From positions 55,428-119,427 of the forward strand of contig CAKUFS010000003.1 of the NCBI GenBank assembly GCA_934648845.1: a stretch of 64,000 bases of DNA. The letters are read 5' to 3'. The notes under the pieces are model-generated. The model was not told where the DNA came from. It saw only the letters and a program-made list of their open reading frames with translations, and made no database searches. Below are positions 8,884 through 17,389 of the stretch, one piece after another. A program made the position numbers and the translations under genes. Each line of letters begins with the position of its first letter. The first letter of the stretch is position 1. Origin of the DNA: an uncultured Eggerthellaceae bacterium (GTDB taxonomy: Bacteria > Actinomycetota > Coriobacteriia > Coriobacteriales > Eggerthellaceae).

Positions 8884-10119
8884 GTGAGTACCGATTTGCA
8901 GTTCACCCCCGTTTTGCTGGGGGGAGACGCCAACGCTTACGGCATGGCGCGTTCGTTTTTCGAAGAGTATGGCAAGACCTCGCACACTATTTGCAAGGGC
9001 GCGTTTCACATTTGCCAGCATAGCAAGCTGATGTCCATTGACGTAACCGAGCCGAACTTGGAAGACGACGAGGTGTTCGTGCGCACGCTGCGCTCCTTCG
9101 CCGACGCGCACGCTGGGCAGACCATGGTGCTTGCGCCGTGCGGCGACAACTACACGAAAATGCTCGTGCGTAATCAGGACGCGCTGCGCGATTACTTCCT
9201 GTTCAGCATTATGAGCCCCGATCAGTTTGATCTTTTGTCCACGAAAGAGCGTTTCTACGACACGTGCCTGCGTTTTGGGCTGGAGTTCCCGAAGACCAGC
9301 GAAGTAACGGCGGAGAGCTGGCGCGACTACGAGCCGCCGTTCTCGTATCCGATTATCGTGAAGCCGTCGAACAGCGTGGCGTACTGGAATTGCGAATATC
9401 CTGGAAAAAAGAAGGCGTTCATCTGCGATAACGCAAGTGAGCTTGAGCAGATTCTAACGGGCGTGTACTCGTCGAGCTACGATGACGCCATGATTGTGCA
9501 AGACTTTATTCCCGGCGACGATACGCGCATGCGCGTGATGAACTGCTACAGCGACCGCACGGGCCGCGTGACCATGCAGTGTCTGGGCGATGTGGTGCTG
9601 GAAGAGCATACGCCGCTGGGCATTGGCAGCTACGGCGCCATTATGACGGGCTACAACGAAGACATCAACGCCCGCATCAGGGGTTTCTTGGAGGAAATCG
9701 GCTACGTGGGCTTCTCGAATTTCGACCTGAAATATGACGAGCGCGATGGCTCGTTCAAGCTGTTCGAGATCAACCCGCGCCAGGGTCGCTCGAGCTATTT
9801 CACCACGGCATCGGGGAAGAACCTTGCGCGCTACCTGGTGCAAGATGTGCTGGAGCAACGCAACGAGCCGTGCGACATTGCCACGCTTGACGATGAAGTG
9901 CTGTGGACCATGATTCCGCTGGACGTGATTCGCACGTACACAAGCGATGCGGAAACGCTCGCGCGCATCGAGCGCCTGATTGCGGCGGGCAAGGTGAAGC
10001 AGAGCTATTGGAGCGAGGACGACAAATCGCTTTTGCGCTGGTTGAGCTTCCGTATGAATCAGCGCAACTATCGCCAGCAGTACGCGCAGTGCTTCAACAA
10101 GCGCCACGTGAACGATTAG
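8884..10119 (+). CDS. ATP-grasp D-aspartate ligase (Aslfm-like), peptidoglycan cross-bridge
   Basis: The 411-aa protein has an ATP-grasp fold. Its N-terminus, FTPVLLGGDANAYGMARSFF, closely resembles enterococcal Aslfm, which adds D-Asp to the stem-peptide lysine of peptidoglycan precursors. The ATP-binding Lys lies in YPIIVKPSNS, and the metal ligands lie in FKLFEINPRQGRS. Downstream neighbours are an aspartate racemase and an AsnB-type enzyme, which would supply D-Asp and amidate it; murJ is divergent. A perfect TATAAT at 8822-8827 probably marks its promoter. The family assignment is strong. D-Asp as substrate is inferred from similarity and context. Confidence 0.82.
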   Translation: MSTDLQFTPVLLGGDANAYGMARSFFEEYGKTSHTICKGAFHICQHSKLMSIDVTEPNLEDDEVFVRTLRSFADAHAGQTMVLAPCGDNYTKMLVRNQDALRDYFLFSIMSPDQFDLLSTKERFYDTCLRFGLEFPKTSEVTAESWRDYEPPFSYPIIVKPSNSVAYWNCEYPGKKKAFICDNASELEQILTGVYSSSYDDAMIVQDFIPGDDTRMRVMNCYSDRTGRVTMQCLGDVVLEEHTPLGIGSYGAIMTGYNEDINARIRGFLEEIGYVGFSNFDLKYDERDGSFKLFEINPRQGRSSYFTTASGKNLARYLVQDVLEQRNEPCDIATLDDEVLWTMIPLDVIRTYTSDAETLARIERLIAAGKVKQSYWSEDDKSLLRWLSFRMNQRNYRQQYAQCFNKRHVND

Positions 10120-10324
10120 CATTCGGCGGGGAAGGAGCTGGCGGCTGGTGCTCTGCCGTGTCAGCGCGGTTCGTTCGTGTCGGGCGCTGCGCCACGAATG
10201 GGAGTTGCGCGCAGCACTGACCCCTTCGCCTGCTTTTGCGCTTTAACGTTGAATTAATTTGGGCCGTTGCGTGCAGACGTTATAATGAGCATTTGCATAT
10301 TGGGCAAACGAAAAGGCTGTTGAC

Positions 10325-11056
10325 ATGGCTTATTACAAGAAGCTGGGTGTGATTGGAGGCGTAGGGCCTGCCGCTACGGCGCTGTTTTTCCAGCGCGTGG
10401 TGGAGTATACCGATGTAGTCTCCGACCAGGAGCATCTTGACATCGATATCCTGAACCGGCCGGGCATTCCGAATCGCACCGATTATCTTTTAGGTGTGGA
10501 AGACGCACCATCGTTTGTGCCGTCCATGAACCAGACGGCGCTACAGCTTGAAGCGCTGGGTTGTGATGTTTTATCCACGCCGTGCAATACCGCGCACGCT
10601 GCGCTTGATGCTGTTTCCGCAGGTCTTTCGCGTGCACGCTTCGTGAACATGCTGGATGAAACGGCGGCGTTCGTAAAACAGCTGGGCGTGACGAAATGCG
10701 CCGTGCTGGCCACCGATGGAACGTTGGCAACGCAGGTGTACGACCGGGCGCTGGCGGCGTGCGGCGTGGCGGCGGCTTCCCCTGAAGGGGAAGACCAAAA
10801 GTTGGTCATGAGCATCATCTATGACCAGGTGAAAGCGGGAATTAAGCCCGATGCTGAAGCGTTTTGCGCGCTGTGTCGCAAGATGGTGGATGCTGGCTGC
10901 GACGGTATTATTCTGGGCTGCACCGAGCTATCGCTTGTGCCTGTTCCCGTGCGCATGGAAGGCGCTCCGATTGTGGATGCGCTGAACGTGCTGGCATGGC
11001 GCTGCGTGCAAGAATGCGGTGCGCCAGCAAAAGATTTGATGGAGATGTATCGATAA
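10325..11056 (+). CDS. racD: Aspartate/glutamate racemase family protein, probable aspartate racemase
   Basis: The 243-aa protein has both catalytic cysteines of the Asp/Glu racemase family, in TPCNTAH and LGCTELS. The N-terminal GVIGGVGPAATALFF segment is typical of aspartate rather than glutamate racemases. PLP-independent racemisation would convert L-Asp to D-Asp. It lies between the D-Asp ligase-like gene and the AsnB-type gene, which supports D-Asp production for the cell wall. The ATG is five bases past the end of an AAAAGGCTG stretch, and a TATAAT at about 10280 could drive it. Confidence 0.87.
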   Translation: MAYYKKLGVIGGVGPAATALFFQRVVEYTDVVSDQEHLDIDILNRPGIPNRTDYLLGVEDAPSFVPSMNQTALQLEALGCDVLSTPCNTAHAALDAVSAGLSRARFVNMLDETAAFVKQLGVTKCAVLATDGTLATQVYDRALAACGVAAASPEGEDQKLVMSIIYDQVKAGIKPDAEAFCALCRKMVDAGCDGIILGCTELSLVPVPVRMEGAPIVDALNVLAWRCVQECGAPAKDLMEMYR

Positions 11057-11214
11057 AAGGCCTGGTCAATTGATTGGTTTTGCGGTTTGCGGGTAATGGG
11101 GCAGGCTAGCGGTTTGGCGCCTAGGGCAGCGCGAACAGGAAAATGGCTTCTGTCGGCATCCAGCCAACAATCCAGGCCAGGCGGCATAAGAACTTTGACG
11201 GAAAGTGAACTGAT

Positions 11215-13098
11215 ATGTGCGGTTTTACCGGTTTTGCTGTTACCGATGCGGTGAGCGACCCCCTGCGCGTGGCGCAGCTGATGGGCGATCGTATTGCGCA
11301 TCGCGGTCCCGACGACGCCACATTCTACGTGGACGATTTCATGGCGCTGGCGCATCGTCGCCTGTCCATTATCGACCTTGAGGGCGGACGCCAGCCCATG
11401 GCGAATGAAGACGGCACGAAAATCATTGTGTTCAACGGCGAAATCTACAACTACCAGGAGCTTCGCGAAGAGCTTTTGGCGGCGGGTCACACGTTTGCCA
11501 CGCATTCCGACACCGAGACCATCCTTCACGGCTACGAGGAATGGGGTTGCGGCGTGCTTGATAAGCTGCGCGGCATGTTCGCGTTCGTCATTTGGGACAC
11601 GCAAACGCGTCAGCTGTTCGGCGCGCGCGACATCTTCGGCATCAAGCCCTTCTACTACTACAACGAAAACGGTCAGTTCCTGTTCGGCTCGGAAATCAAG
11701 AGCTTCTTGGATCATCCGGGTTTCGTGAAGGAAATTGTGCGCGAAGAAATTCCGAATTATCTGTCGTATGAATACCTTCCCAACGAGAAAACCCTGTTCA
11801 AAGGCGTGTATAAGCTGCAACCTGCTAGCTGGTTTACGTGGGATTTTGCCACGGGATCGTTTGAAACGGCGCGCTACTACGAGTTTGAGTACAAGATTGA
11901 CGAAACGCTTTCGCTTGACGAATGGGCCGATCGCATAGAGGAAGTGTTCACGGATTCCGTGCGCGCGCACCAGATTGCCGATGTTGAGGTCGGCGGCTTC
12001 TTGAGCTCGGGCGTGGATTCGAGCTTTGTGGTGGAGCGCGTGTTCCACGGCGGCTCAAGCATCCGCACGTTTTCCGTGGGCTACGAGGAAGAGCAGTACA
12101 GCGAGCTTCCGTATGCGCAGAGCTTTTCCGAAGAGCTGGGCGCGCCGAACATTGCGAATAAGATTTCTGCCGATGATTTCTTCGACTGCATGCCTGATAT
12201 CCAATATTACTTGGACGAGCCGCTGCCGAACCCGTCTGAAAACCCGCTGTATTTCCTGTGCCAAAATGCGGCGAAGCACGTGAAGGTGGTGCTTTCTGGC
12301 GAAGGCGCCGATGAGTTGTTTGGTGGCTATCCGAATTATACGCAAGAGGATCATCTGTACAACTACCAGCGCAAATACCCGCAATTTTTGCGTTCGCTGG
12401 CGGGTGTGCTGGCAGGTGCGCTGCCGGCGGTGAAGGGCAAGCATTTCCTAACGCACGGCGCCATGAAGCCGTGGGAGCGCAATTCGCGCGCCGATTACGT
12501 GTTCGAAAACGATGAGCGCCAGCAATATTTGAAGGACAAGATTGTAATTGACGCGCCGCAGGTTTACTCCAAGCCGTACTACGACGAGGTGGCGGGGCTT
12601 GATGGCGTAACGCAGCTGCAATATGTAGACATCAAGACGTGGATGATTTACGACATCATTCTGAAGGCCGACCGCATGTCCATGGCGCATTCGCTTGAGC
12701 TGCGCGTTCCGTTTTTGGACCGCGAAGTGCTTGAGCTGGCGCTGACGATTCCTGCGAAGTATCGCGCGTGCGACGACCACGAGAAGATTGCGCTGCGCCG
12801 TGCGGCGTCGCGTCATTTGCCTGAGCGCGTGTTCAACAAGCCGAAATTGGGTTTCCCCAGCCCGCTTGCCACGTGGTTGCGCGAAGAAAAGTACTATAAC
12901 CAGGTGAAAGAGGCGTTTTTGAGCCCCGAGGCTGCGGAGTTCTTCGTGCCGGAAAAGCTTATGGAGCTGCTGGACGAGCATAAGAGCGGCACGGTTTCCA
13001 ACATGCAGAAGATCTGGTCGTTCTACTCGTTTATCGTGTGGTATCGCCAGTTCTTCGGGCAAGGCGAGCGTGCGCGGTGCCGCGCGCTGGAGGCGTAA
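11215..13098 (+). CDS. asnB: Asparagine synthetase B-type amidotransferase (AsnB/AsnH-like)
   Basis: The 627-aa protein has an N-terminal class II glutaminase domain starting MCGFTGFA, with Cys2 as nucleophile after Met removal, and a synthetase domain with the PP-loop LSSGVDSSFV at about residue 264 and LSGEGADELFGGY. The reaction moves glutamine amide nitrogen to an aspartyl group at the cost of ATP. It could make free asparagine. Next to a D-Asp ligase and racemase it may instead amidate the D-Asp cross-bridge, as AsnH does in lactic acid bacteria. The length and domain order are complete. GGAAAGTGA precedes the ATG. nadK follows after three bases. Confidence 0.92.
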   Translation: MCGFTGFAVTDAVSDPLRVAQLMGDRIAHRGPDDATFYVDDFMALAHRRLSIIDLEGGRQPMANEDGTKIIVFNGEIYNYQELREELLAAGHTFATHSDTETILHGYEEWGCGVLDKLRGMFAFVIWDTQTRQLFGARDIFGIKPFYYYNENGQFLFGSEIKSFLDHPGFVKEIVREEIPNYLSYEYLPNEKTLFKGVYKLQPASWFTWDFATGSFETARYYEFEYKIDETLSLDEWADRIEEVFTDSVRAHQIADVEVGGFLSSGVDSSFVVERVFHGGSSIRTFSVGYEEEQYSELPYAQSFSEELGAPNIANKISADDFFDCMPDIQYYLDEPLPNPSENPLYFLCQNAAKHVKVVLSGEGADELFGGYPNYTQEDHLYNYQRKYPQFLRSLAGVLAGALPAVKGKHFLTHGAMKPWERNSRADYVFENDERQQYLKDKIVIDAPQVYSKPYYDEVAGLDGVTQLQYVDIKTWMIYDIILKADRMSMAHSLELRVPFLDREVLELALTIPAKYRACDDHEKIALRRAASRHLPERVFNKPKLGFPSPLATWLREEKYYNQVKEAFLSPEAAEFFVPEKLMELLDEHKSGTVSNMQKIWSFYSFIVWYRQFFGQGERARCRALEA

Positions 13099-13101
13099 AT
13101 C

Positions 13102-14118
13102 ATGCGCGTGCTAACGGTGGTAAATAATGCGAACCCTTCAGCGTACGATGCATCGATGCTGTTGGCAGCGTATTTTTCCACGCAGGGCATTGAAAACGAC
13201 GTGGTGCTTTCGGTGGATTTACCCACGCCGGAGCATCTTGCTGTTGGTGCCGTGAACAACGATTGCGCGTTGGAAGATGCCGGCATTCGCCCGTTTGACC
13301 TGGCAGTTGCGTTGGGTGGCGATGGCACGATTCTGCGCACGGCGCGTGTGGCCATGCTGTTCGATGTGCCCGTTTTGGGCATTAATTTTGGGAATTTGGG
13401 TTTTCTGGCGAACCCCAGCGAGGAAGGCGTTATCCCCTTGGTAGCGGCCGCGTTGGCGGGCGATGTGACCGAGGATCGGCGCGCGTGCTTGCTGGTGGAG
13501 GTCGAATGCGAAGGCGATGACGTGCCTGGTGGCGCGCGCGGTGCGTTCGGTGACGCGTGGGATGACGTGAGCGGCGGCGCTGGTTGCGGCGCTGCTGATG
13601 ACGGCGCTGGCACTGGCTGCGGCGCTGCTGGTGCAGGCGCGTGTGGCGTTGGCGATGGCGGCAACGGCGGGCGCGTTTTCACGGCGCTCAACGAAGTGAC
13701 GATTTCGCGCGGTTCGTTTCCGCGCAATTTAGAGGCGCACTTGAGCATTTCGGGCGAAGATTTATGCACGTTGCGCGGTGATGGCCTTATCGTGGCAACG
13801 GCCACCGGTTCTACTGCGTATGCTCTTTCCGCAGGTGGACCGCTTATTTCGCCCGGCGTTGAAGGTATGGTGGTTGTTCCGCTGGCATCGCACACGTTGC
13901 AATCGCGCGCGATTGTCACCGAGCGCCACGATGTGGTAGAGGCCGCTTTCGACTTTGCCGAGGGCTATACGTTTACCGAGGTGCAGCTTGATGGTACGGC
14001 GCTCAGCTTTCCCACGCCTATCGAGCGTGTGGTGGTGCGTTGCGCCGAAAAACCGGTGCGCCTGCTGTTCTACAAGAAGGAATCGTTCTACTCCCGCATT
14101 GCCCGCACGTTCTTTTAG
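13102..14118 (+). CDS. nadK: NAD kinase with a Gly/Ala-rich insertion
   Basis: The 338-aa protein carries the NAD kinase signatures GGDGTILRTAR (residues 72-82), GINFGNLGFLA and the TALNEVTISRG segment, and phosphorylates NAD to NADP. Residues 138-190 are a Gly/Ala/Asp-rich, low-complexity insertion between the beta-strand LLVEVEC and the NE motif. This explains a length above the usual 280-300 residues. The insertion is in frame and the flanks align normally, so the enzyme is probably active. It sits three bases after asnB and is likely co-transcribed. Confidence 0.93.
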   Translation: MRVLTVVNNANPSAYDASMLLAAYFSTQGIENDVVLSVDLPTPEHLAVGAVNNDCALEDAGIRPFDLAVALGGDGTILRTARVAMLFDVPVLGINFGNLGFLANPSEEGVIPLVAAALAGDVTEDRRACLLVEVECEGDDVPGGARGAFGDAWDDVSGGAGCGAADDGAGTGCGAAGAGACGVGDGGNGGRVFTALNEVTISRGSFPRNLEAHLSISGEDLCTLRGDGLIVATATGSTAYALSAGGPLISPGVEGMVVVPLASHTLQSRAIVTERHDVVEAAFDFAEGYTFTEVQLDGTALSFPTPIERVVVRCAEKPVRLLFYKKESFYSRIARTFF

Positions 14119-14277
14119 CGAGCGGGTGGGTGAGTAGCGCTGCGTGTCCGAGCAGCGCTTGCGCCTGCCCCTTCACGGTGTCTCCATACCTTTGTGCAGC
14201 TTTTGTCGCGTTTTTCGTCAAGGCGCGTTTCACCTGGTATCATGAAGAAATTCATACCCTATTCTGAAGGTGCAAAC

Positions 14278-15432
14278 ATGATTTTAACCGTAAAACGCAC
14301 TTCTCGCGCGCTGCTTGCTTGTGTGCTTTCGGGTGTGCTGGCCGTCTCTTTGGTGGGTGTTCCCGCGGCGGCGTACGCCGAGACATCTGCCGAGCTGCGC
14401 GCTCAGGCTGAAGACAAGCAGGCGCAGGCTGATGAGTTGTCTGCGCGCATTAACGAGCTTTCCAATCAGTTGGTCGAAGCACGCGAAGTTGAAGACGAGG
14501 CAACGGAAAAATACGATGCCGCGGAAGCTGCCAAGCAGGATGCGCTCGACCGTAAAGAAGCTGCTGAGCAAAAGATTACTGAAACGCAGGCTCGCTTGAG
14601 CACCCGTGTGACCTCGATGTATCGCAGCGGTGGCGCCATGTCGTTCTTGGACGTTCTTCTGGGCGCGGGATCTTTTGAGGAATTCCTGACCACCTGGGAC
14701 GCTTTGGCAGCCATCAACAATCAAGACGCTGCGCTGGTGGAAGAGAACCGCCAAGCACGCGCCGAAGCCGAGGCTGCTGCCGAGGAATACGCGGAGCAGA
14801 GCGCCATCGCTAAAGAAGAGCTCGAGCGCGCGCAGAAAGCAAGTCAGACAATCGCTGAGACGTCTTCGCAACTTGCTTCCGAGCTTGAGTCAATGAATAG
14901 CGAGATTGCCGATTTGGTTGCCCGAGGAGAACAAGCGGCCGCTGAAGAGGAGGAGGCGCGTCAGAAAGCTCAGCAGCAGGCATCGGGCGGTAGCAGCGGT
15001 GGCGGCTCGTGGACCGATCCTGGCAGCGGTGGCGAATTGTTTGACTCCAGCTATTTTGACGGTTGGGTGAAGCCTACCAGCTACTACGGCGTGACCTGTG
15101 AGTTTGGTTATTCTCCTATTACGGGTTCGCATAACGGCATTGACCTGGGTGCTTCTTCGGGTACGCCTATCTATTCTTCTGGCCCTGGTATTGTGACGTT
15201 CGTGGGCTGGTATGGCACGGGTGGCAATTCTGTCATTGTTGATCACGGTAACGGCGTGCAGACTATCTACATGCATCAGAGCCAAACCGCAGCGTATGTT
15301 GGCGAATCGGTGCAAGCCGGTACGTGCATTGGCTACGTTGGCTCCACGGGTCTGTCCACGGGTCCGCATTTGCACTTCCAGTTGGTCATCAACGGCACGC
15401 CCACGAATCCGCGCAACTACTTCAGCTTCTAG
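14278..15432 (+). CDS. Secreted coiled-coil M23 peptidase (PcsB/EnvC-like)
   Basis: The 384-aa protein has a signal peptide ending AAAYA/ET, then coiled-coil heptads from about 30 to 235 rich in Ala/Glu/Gln, a Gly/Ser linker and a C-terminal M23 LytM domain. The zinc ligands are in HNGIDLG (His and Asp) and HLHFQL (second His of HxH). Such proteins cleave peptidoglycan peptides or activate hydrolases at division, often under FtsEX control. The ATG at 14278 follows GAAGGTG and gives a clean signal peptide. The open frame reaches back to 14194 with no better start. Confidence 0.9.
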   Translation: MILTVKRTSRALLACVLSGVLAVSLVGVPAAAYAETSAELRAQAEDKQAQADELSARINELSNQLVEAREVEDEATEKYDAAEAAKQDALDRKEAAEQKITETQARLSTRVTSMYRSGGAMSFLDVLLGAGSFEEFLTTWDALAAINNQDAALVEENRQARAEAEAAAEEYAEQSAIAKEELERAQKASQTIAETSSQLASELESMNSEIADLVARGEQAAAEEEEARQKAQQQASGGSSGGGSWTDPGSGGELFDSSYFDGWVKPTSYYGVTCEFGYSPITGSHNGIDLGASSGTPIYSSGPGIVTFVGWYGTGGNSVIVDHGNGVQTIYMHQSQTAAYVGESVQAGTCIGYVGSTGLSTGPHLHFQLVINGTPTNPRNYFSF

Positions 15433-15578
15433 GGGGCAGGCGTCTGCGCTGGCGCGCTGAGCGTTTTTTCGATGTGGCGTGGCTGCGAAGGTGCGGTTTG
15501 CGCCTCTTTTCGCCCTTCGCGTTCCCCGTGTGGCGTGACGAATGCTTCCCCATACCGATACAAGCGTAACGTTTTGGC

Positions 15579-15604
15579 GCCCGCCTGGTGCGGGCATCTT
15601 TTAT
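15579..15604 (+). terminator. Short GC hairpin terminator after the M23 gene
   Basis: GCCCGC/GCGGGC with a 5-base loop is followed by ATCTTTTATT, between the M23 gene and the ferredoxin. Confidence 0.65.
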
Positions 15605-15671
15605 TGGTGTACACTGAGCGCGTTAAGGAAGCGAGGAGGCTTCTTTGCAGTCCTAGAGAGAGGATCAAAAA

Positions 15672-15839
15672 ATGGCAGTTACCATTAATGCTGATGATTG
15701 CGTAGCATGCGGCGTTTGCGTTGACGCTTGCCCGCAAGAGGCTCTTTCCGTTGCAGATGTTTGCACGGTGAATGCCGATTCCTGCATCGATTGCGGTACG
15801 TGCATCGACGAGTGCCCCGTAGGCGCTATCACCGAATAA
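15672..15839 (+). CDS. 2[4Fe-4S] ferredoxin
   Basis: This 55-aa protein has two CxxCxxCxxxCP motifs, CVACGVCVDACP and CIDCGTCIDECP, the classic clostridial-type dicluster ferredoxin. It is a low-potential soluble electron carrier of anaerobes. No partner oxidoreductase is adjacent. It is monocistronic, with terminators on both sides, so the carrier is probably general purpose. Confidence 0.95.
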   Translation: MAVTINADDCVACGVCVDACPQEALSVADVCTVNADSCIDCGTCIDECPVGAITE

Positions 15840-15860
15840 GCGTACATCGCTCAATTGTTG

Positions 15861-15900
15861 CAAATGCCCGACTGCTTGAAAGCGTCGGGCATTTTCTTTT
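15861..15900 (+). terminator. Rho-independent terminator of the ferredoxin gene
   Basis: The stem AAATGCCCGAC/GTCGGGCATTT with an 11-base loop is followed by TCTTTT. Confidence 0.92.
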
Positions 15901-16525
15901 GCGCGCGACGGTCTATTGAGTGAATCGCTATTTTCTTATGGCATTTGGCGTGTAGAAACGTAGTGCTTGTTGCCAAAAGGCGCTTCGTTTCAGGCAAATC
16001 GACGATAATCGGTGGTTGGAAAATCGGTAGTTAATCTATCTATTTTAGTGCAGCTTATTGACCTGGGGTTATGCTGGCATGTAAAAGCGAATCAATGCAG
16101 TTATCCGCTCTAAAGGCCAGAATTACGGCTTATAAGGCGATTGGACCACCGAATATCGTCGATTTGCCCGAGTTTGCGCCCGTTTTTCCAACAACCGCTC
16201 TCTTTGGGTGGGCTTTTCGGTGCCTTGAACGCCTTGAATATCGCGCTCATCTGCCCGGGGATTCAAGAACGCCTTCTGAGGGGGGCTCTTCGTCCTTGCT
16301 TCCGGAAAGGAATTCCCGGATTCAGCCGCGCGCGTTCGGGCGGGTTAGAGAATAAAACGTACGTGTCGGGGTGGACCTGCATCGTACGCAATCGCCACGG
16401 CACCTTCTGTCGCGCTCCATTACACGATCGTCACGGCATCCTCTGTCGCGCTCCATCACACGACGGTGCGACCATTCACTTGCACCCACGCGCAAGGGTG
16501 TCCGAAAAATTCCCCAAAAAGTCTC
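15901..16525. other. Gene-free stretch with a two-copy 36-bp tandem repeat
   Basis: I see no supported gene here; the open frames lack ribosome sites and family resemblance. A 32-bp unit (CACGGCACCTTCTGTCGCGC...) at 16396-16427 recurs at 16432-16463 with three changes and a 36-bp period. Two copies are too few to call an array. Confidence 0.6.
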
Positions 16526-16596
16526 TTGCGCAATCAAAAAAGTTTGCCTAGAATAAAAGGCACTTTAATGCACCCGTAGGGCGTAGGCCCTTTTTT
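16526..16596 (+). promoter_or_regulatory. Promoter and short leader hairpin ahead of the ClpP-like gene
   Basis: TTGCGC (16526-16531) and TAGAAT (16549-16554) are separated by exactly 17 bases, a good sigma-70-type promoter. About 20 bases after the expected start, AGGGC/GCCCT with a 4-base loop runs into TTTTTT (16578-16596). This could be an early terminator, so the downstream pair may be controlled by attenuation. The distance from the hairpin to the first gene is about 180 bases. Confidence 0.55.
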
Positions 16597-16779
16597 CGGG
16601 GAGTCGCGAAAGCGTTCATCTCCGACCTTTGTTCAGCGCGCTTCATGCTGAACCAATCAAAAAAGACAACCGAAAAAGCGATTCGATAGGAATCAAAGGA
16701 TACCTGTATCTGCAAACAGCCAGTTCAGCGTCTTATCCGCGCATTCCTTTTTGTTGAATTGCGTCCGAAAGGAGTCCCT

Positions 16780-17376
16780 ATGGATGGAATTGCCCCTGTC
16801 TACGCCCCTGGTGCCCTTCGTGAAACATGCAACGGCATTCAGGTGATGGACCTCCGCGATGAGATGCTGGCTCGTCGCGAAGTGGAACTGACCAGCGATG
16901 TTACGGCGGAATTGGCTACCAATCTGATTCGCTCCCTGCTGCATTTGCAGCGCGAAGATGCCCATGCCCCTATTACCTTGTTCGTGAACAGCAACGGCGG
17001 GGAAGTGCAAAGCGGGCTGGCCCTTTACGACGTTATGCAAGCGTTGACGTGCCCCATTCGCACGGTGTGTTTGGGTATGGCGGCCAGCATGGCGGCGCTG
17101 ATTTTCATCTCGGGCAGCCAGCGCGATATGTTGCCTCATAGCCGCGTAATGATTCATGATCCGCTGATTGGCGGTGGCATTGGCGGTAGTGCTCTTTCCG
17201 TGAAAGCCCGTGCCGATCATCTGATGCGAATACGCGACATTACCGCCCAGGTTGTTGCCGAACATACCGGCATGACGCTGGACGAAGTGTTCGAGCTGAC
17301 ATCTACCGACACCTATTTCGAAGCTCAGGAAGCGGTGGACGCTCACCTGGCTGACCGTATTATCACCGCGCTCTAA
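16780..17376 (+). CDS. ClpP-like serine protease paired with a TraG-like ATPase
   Basis: The 198-aa protein has the ClpP fold motifs. The nucleophile Ser lies in GMAASMAALIF, the catalytic His in MLPHSRVMIHDP, and an Asp at STDTYF. It is not the housekeeping ClpP: the N-terminus differs, and it is linked by 13 bases to a conjugation-type ATPase rather than to clpX or tig. GAAAGGAG ends five bases before the chosen ATG. The family is clear. The substrate and whether the ATPase feeds it are unknown. Confidence 0.85.
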   Translation: MDGIAPVYAPGALRETCNGIQVMDLRDEMLARREVELTSDVTAELATNLIRSLLHLQREDAHAPITLFVNSNGGEVQSGLALYDVMQALTCPIRTVCLGMAASMAALIFISGSQRDMLPHSRVMIHDPLIGGGIGGSALSVKARADHLMRIRDITAQVVAEHTGMTLDEVFELTSTDTYFEAQEAVDAHLADRIITAL

Positions 17377-17389
17377 GAAAGGGGCTCTC

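Noticed and set aside
16071..16355. 94-codon frame in the gap before the ClpP-like gene
   Set aside because: No ribosome site, no family resemblance and overlapping alternative frames of equal length.
16396..16463. Tandem 36-bp repeat as CRISPR or minisatellite
   Set aside because: Only two diverged copies with a 4-base spacer.
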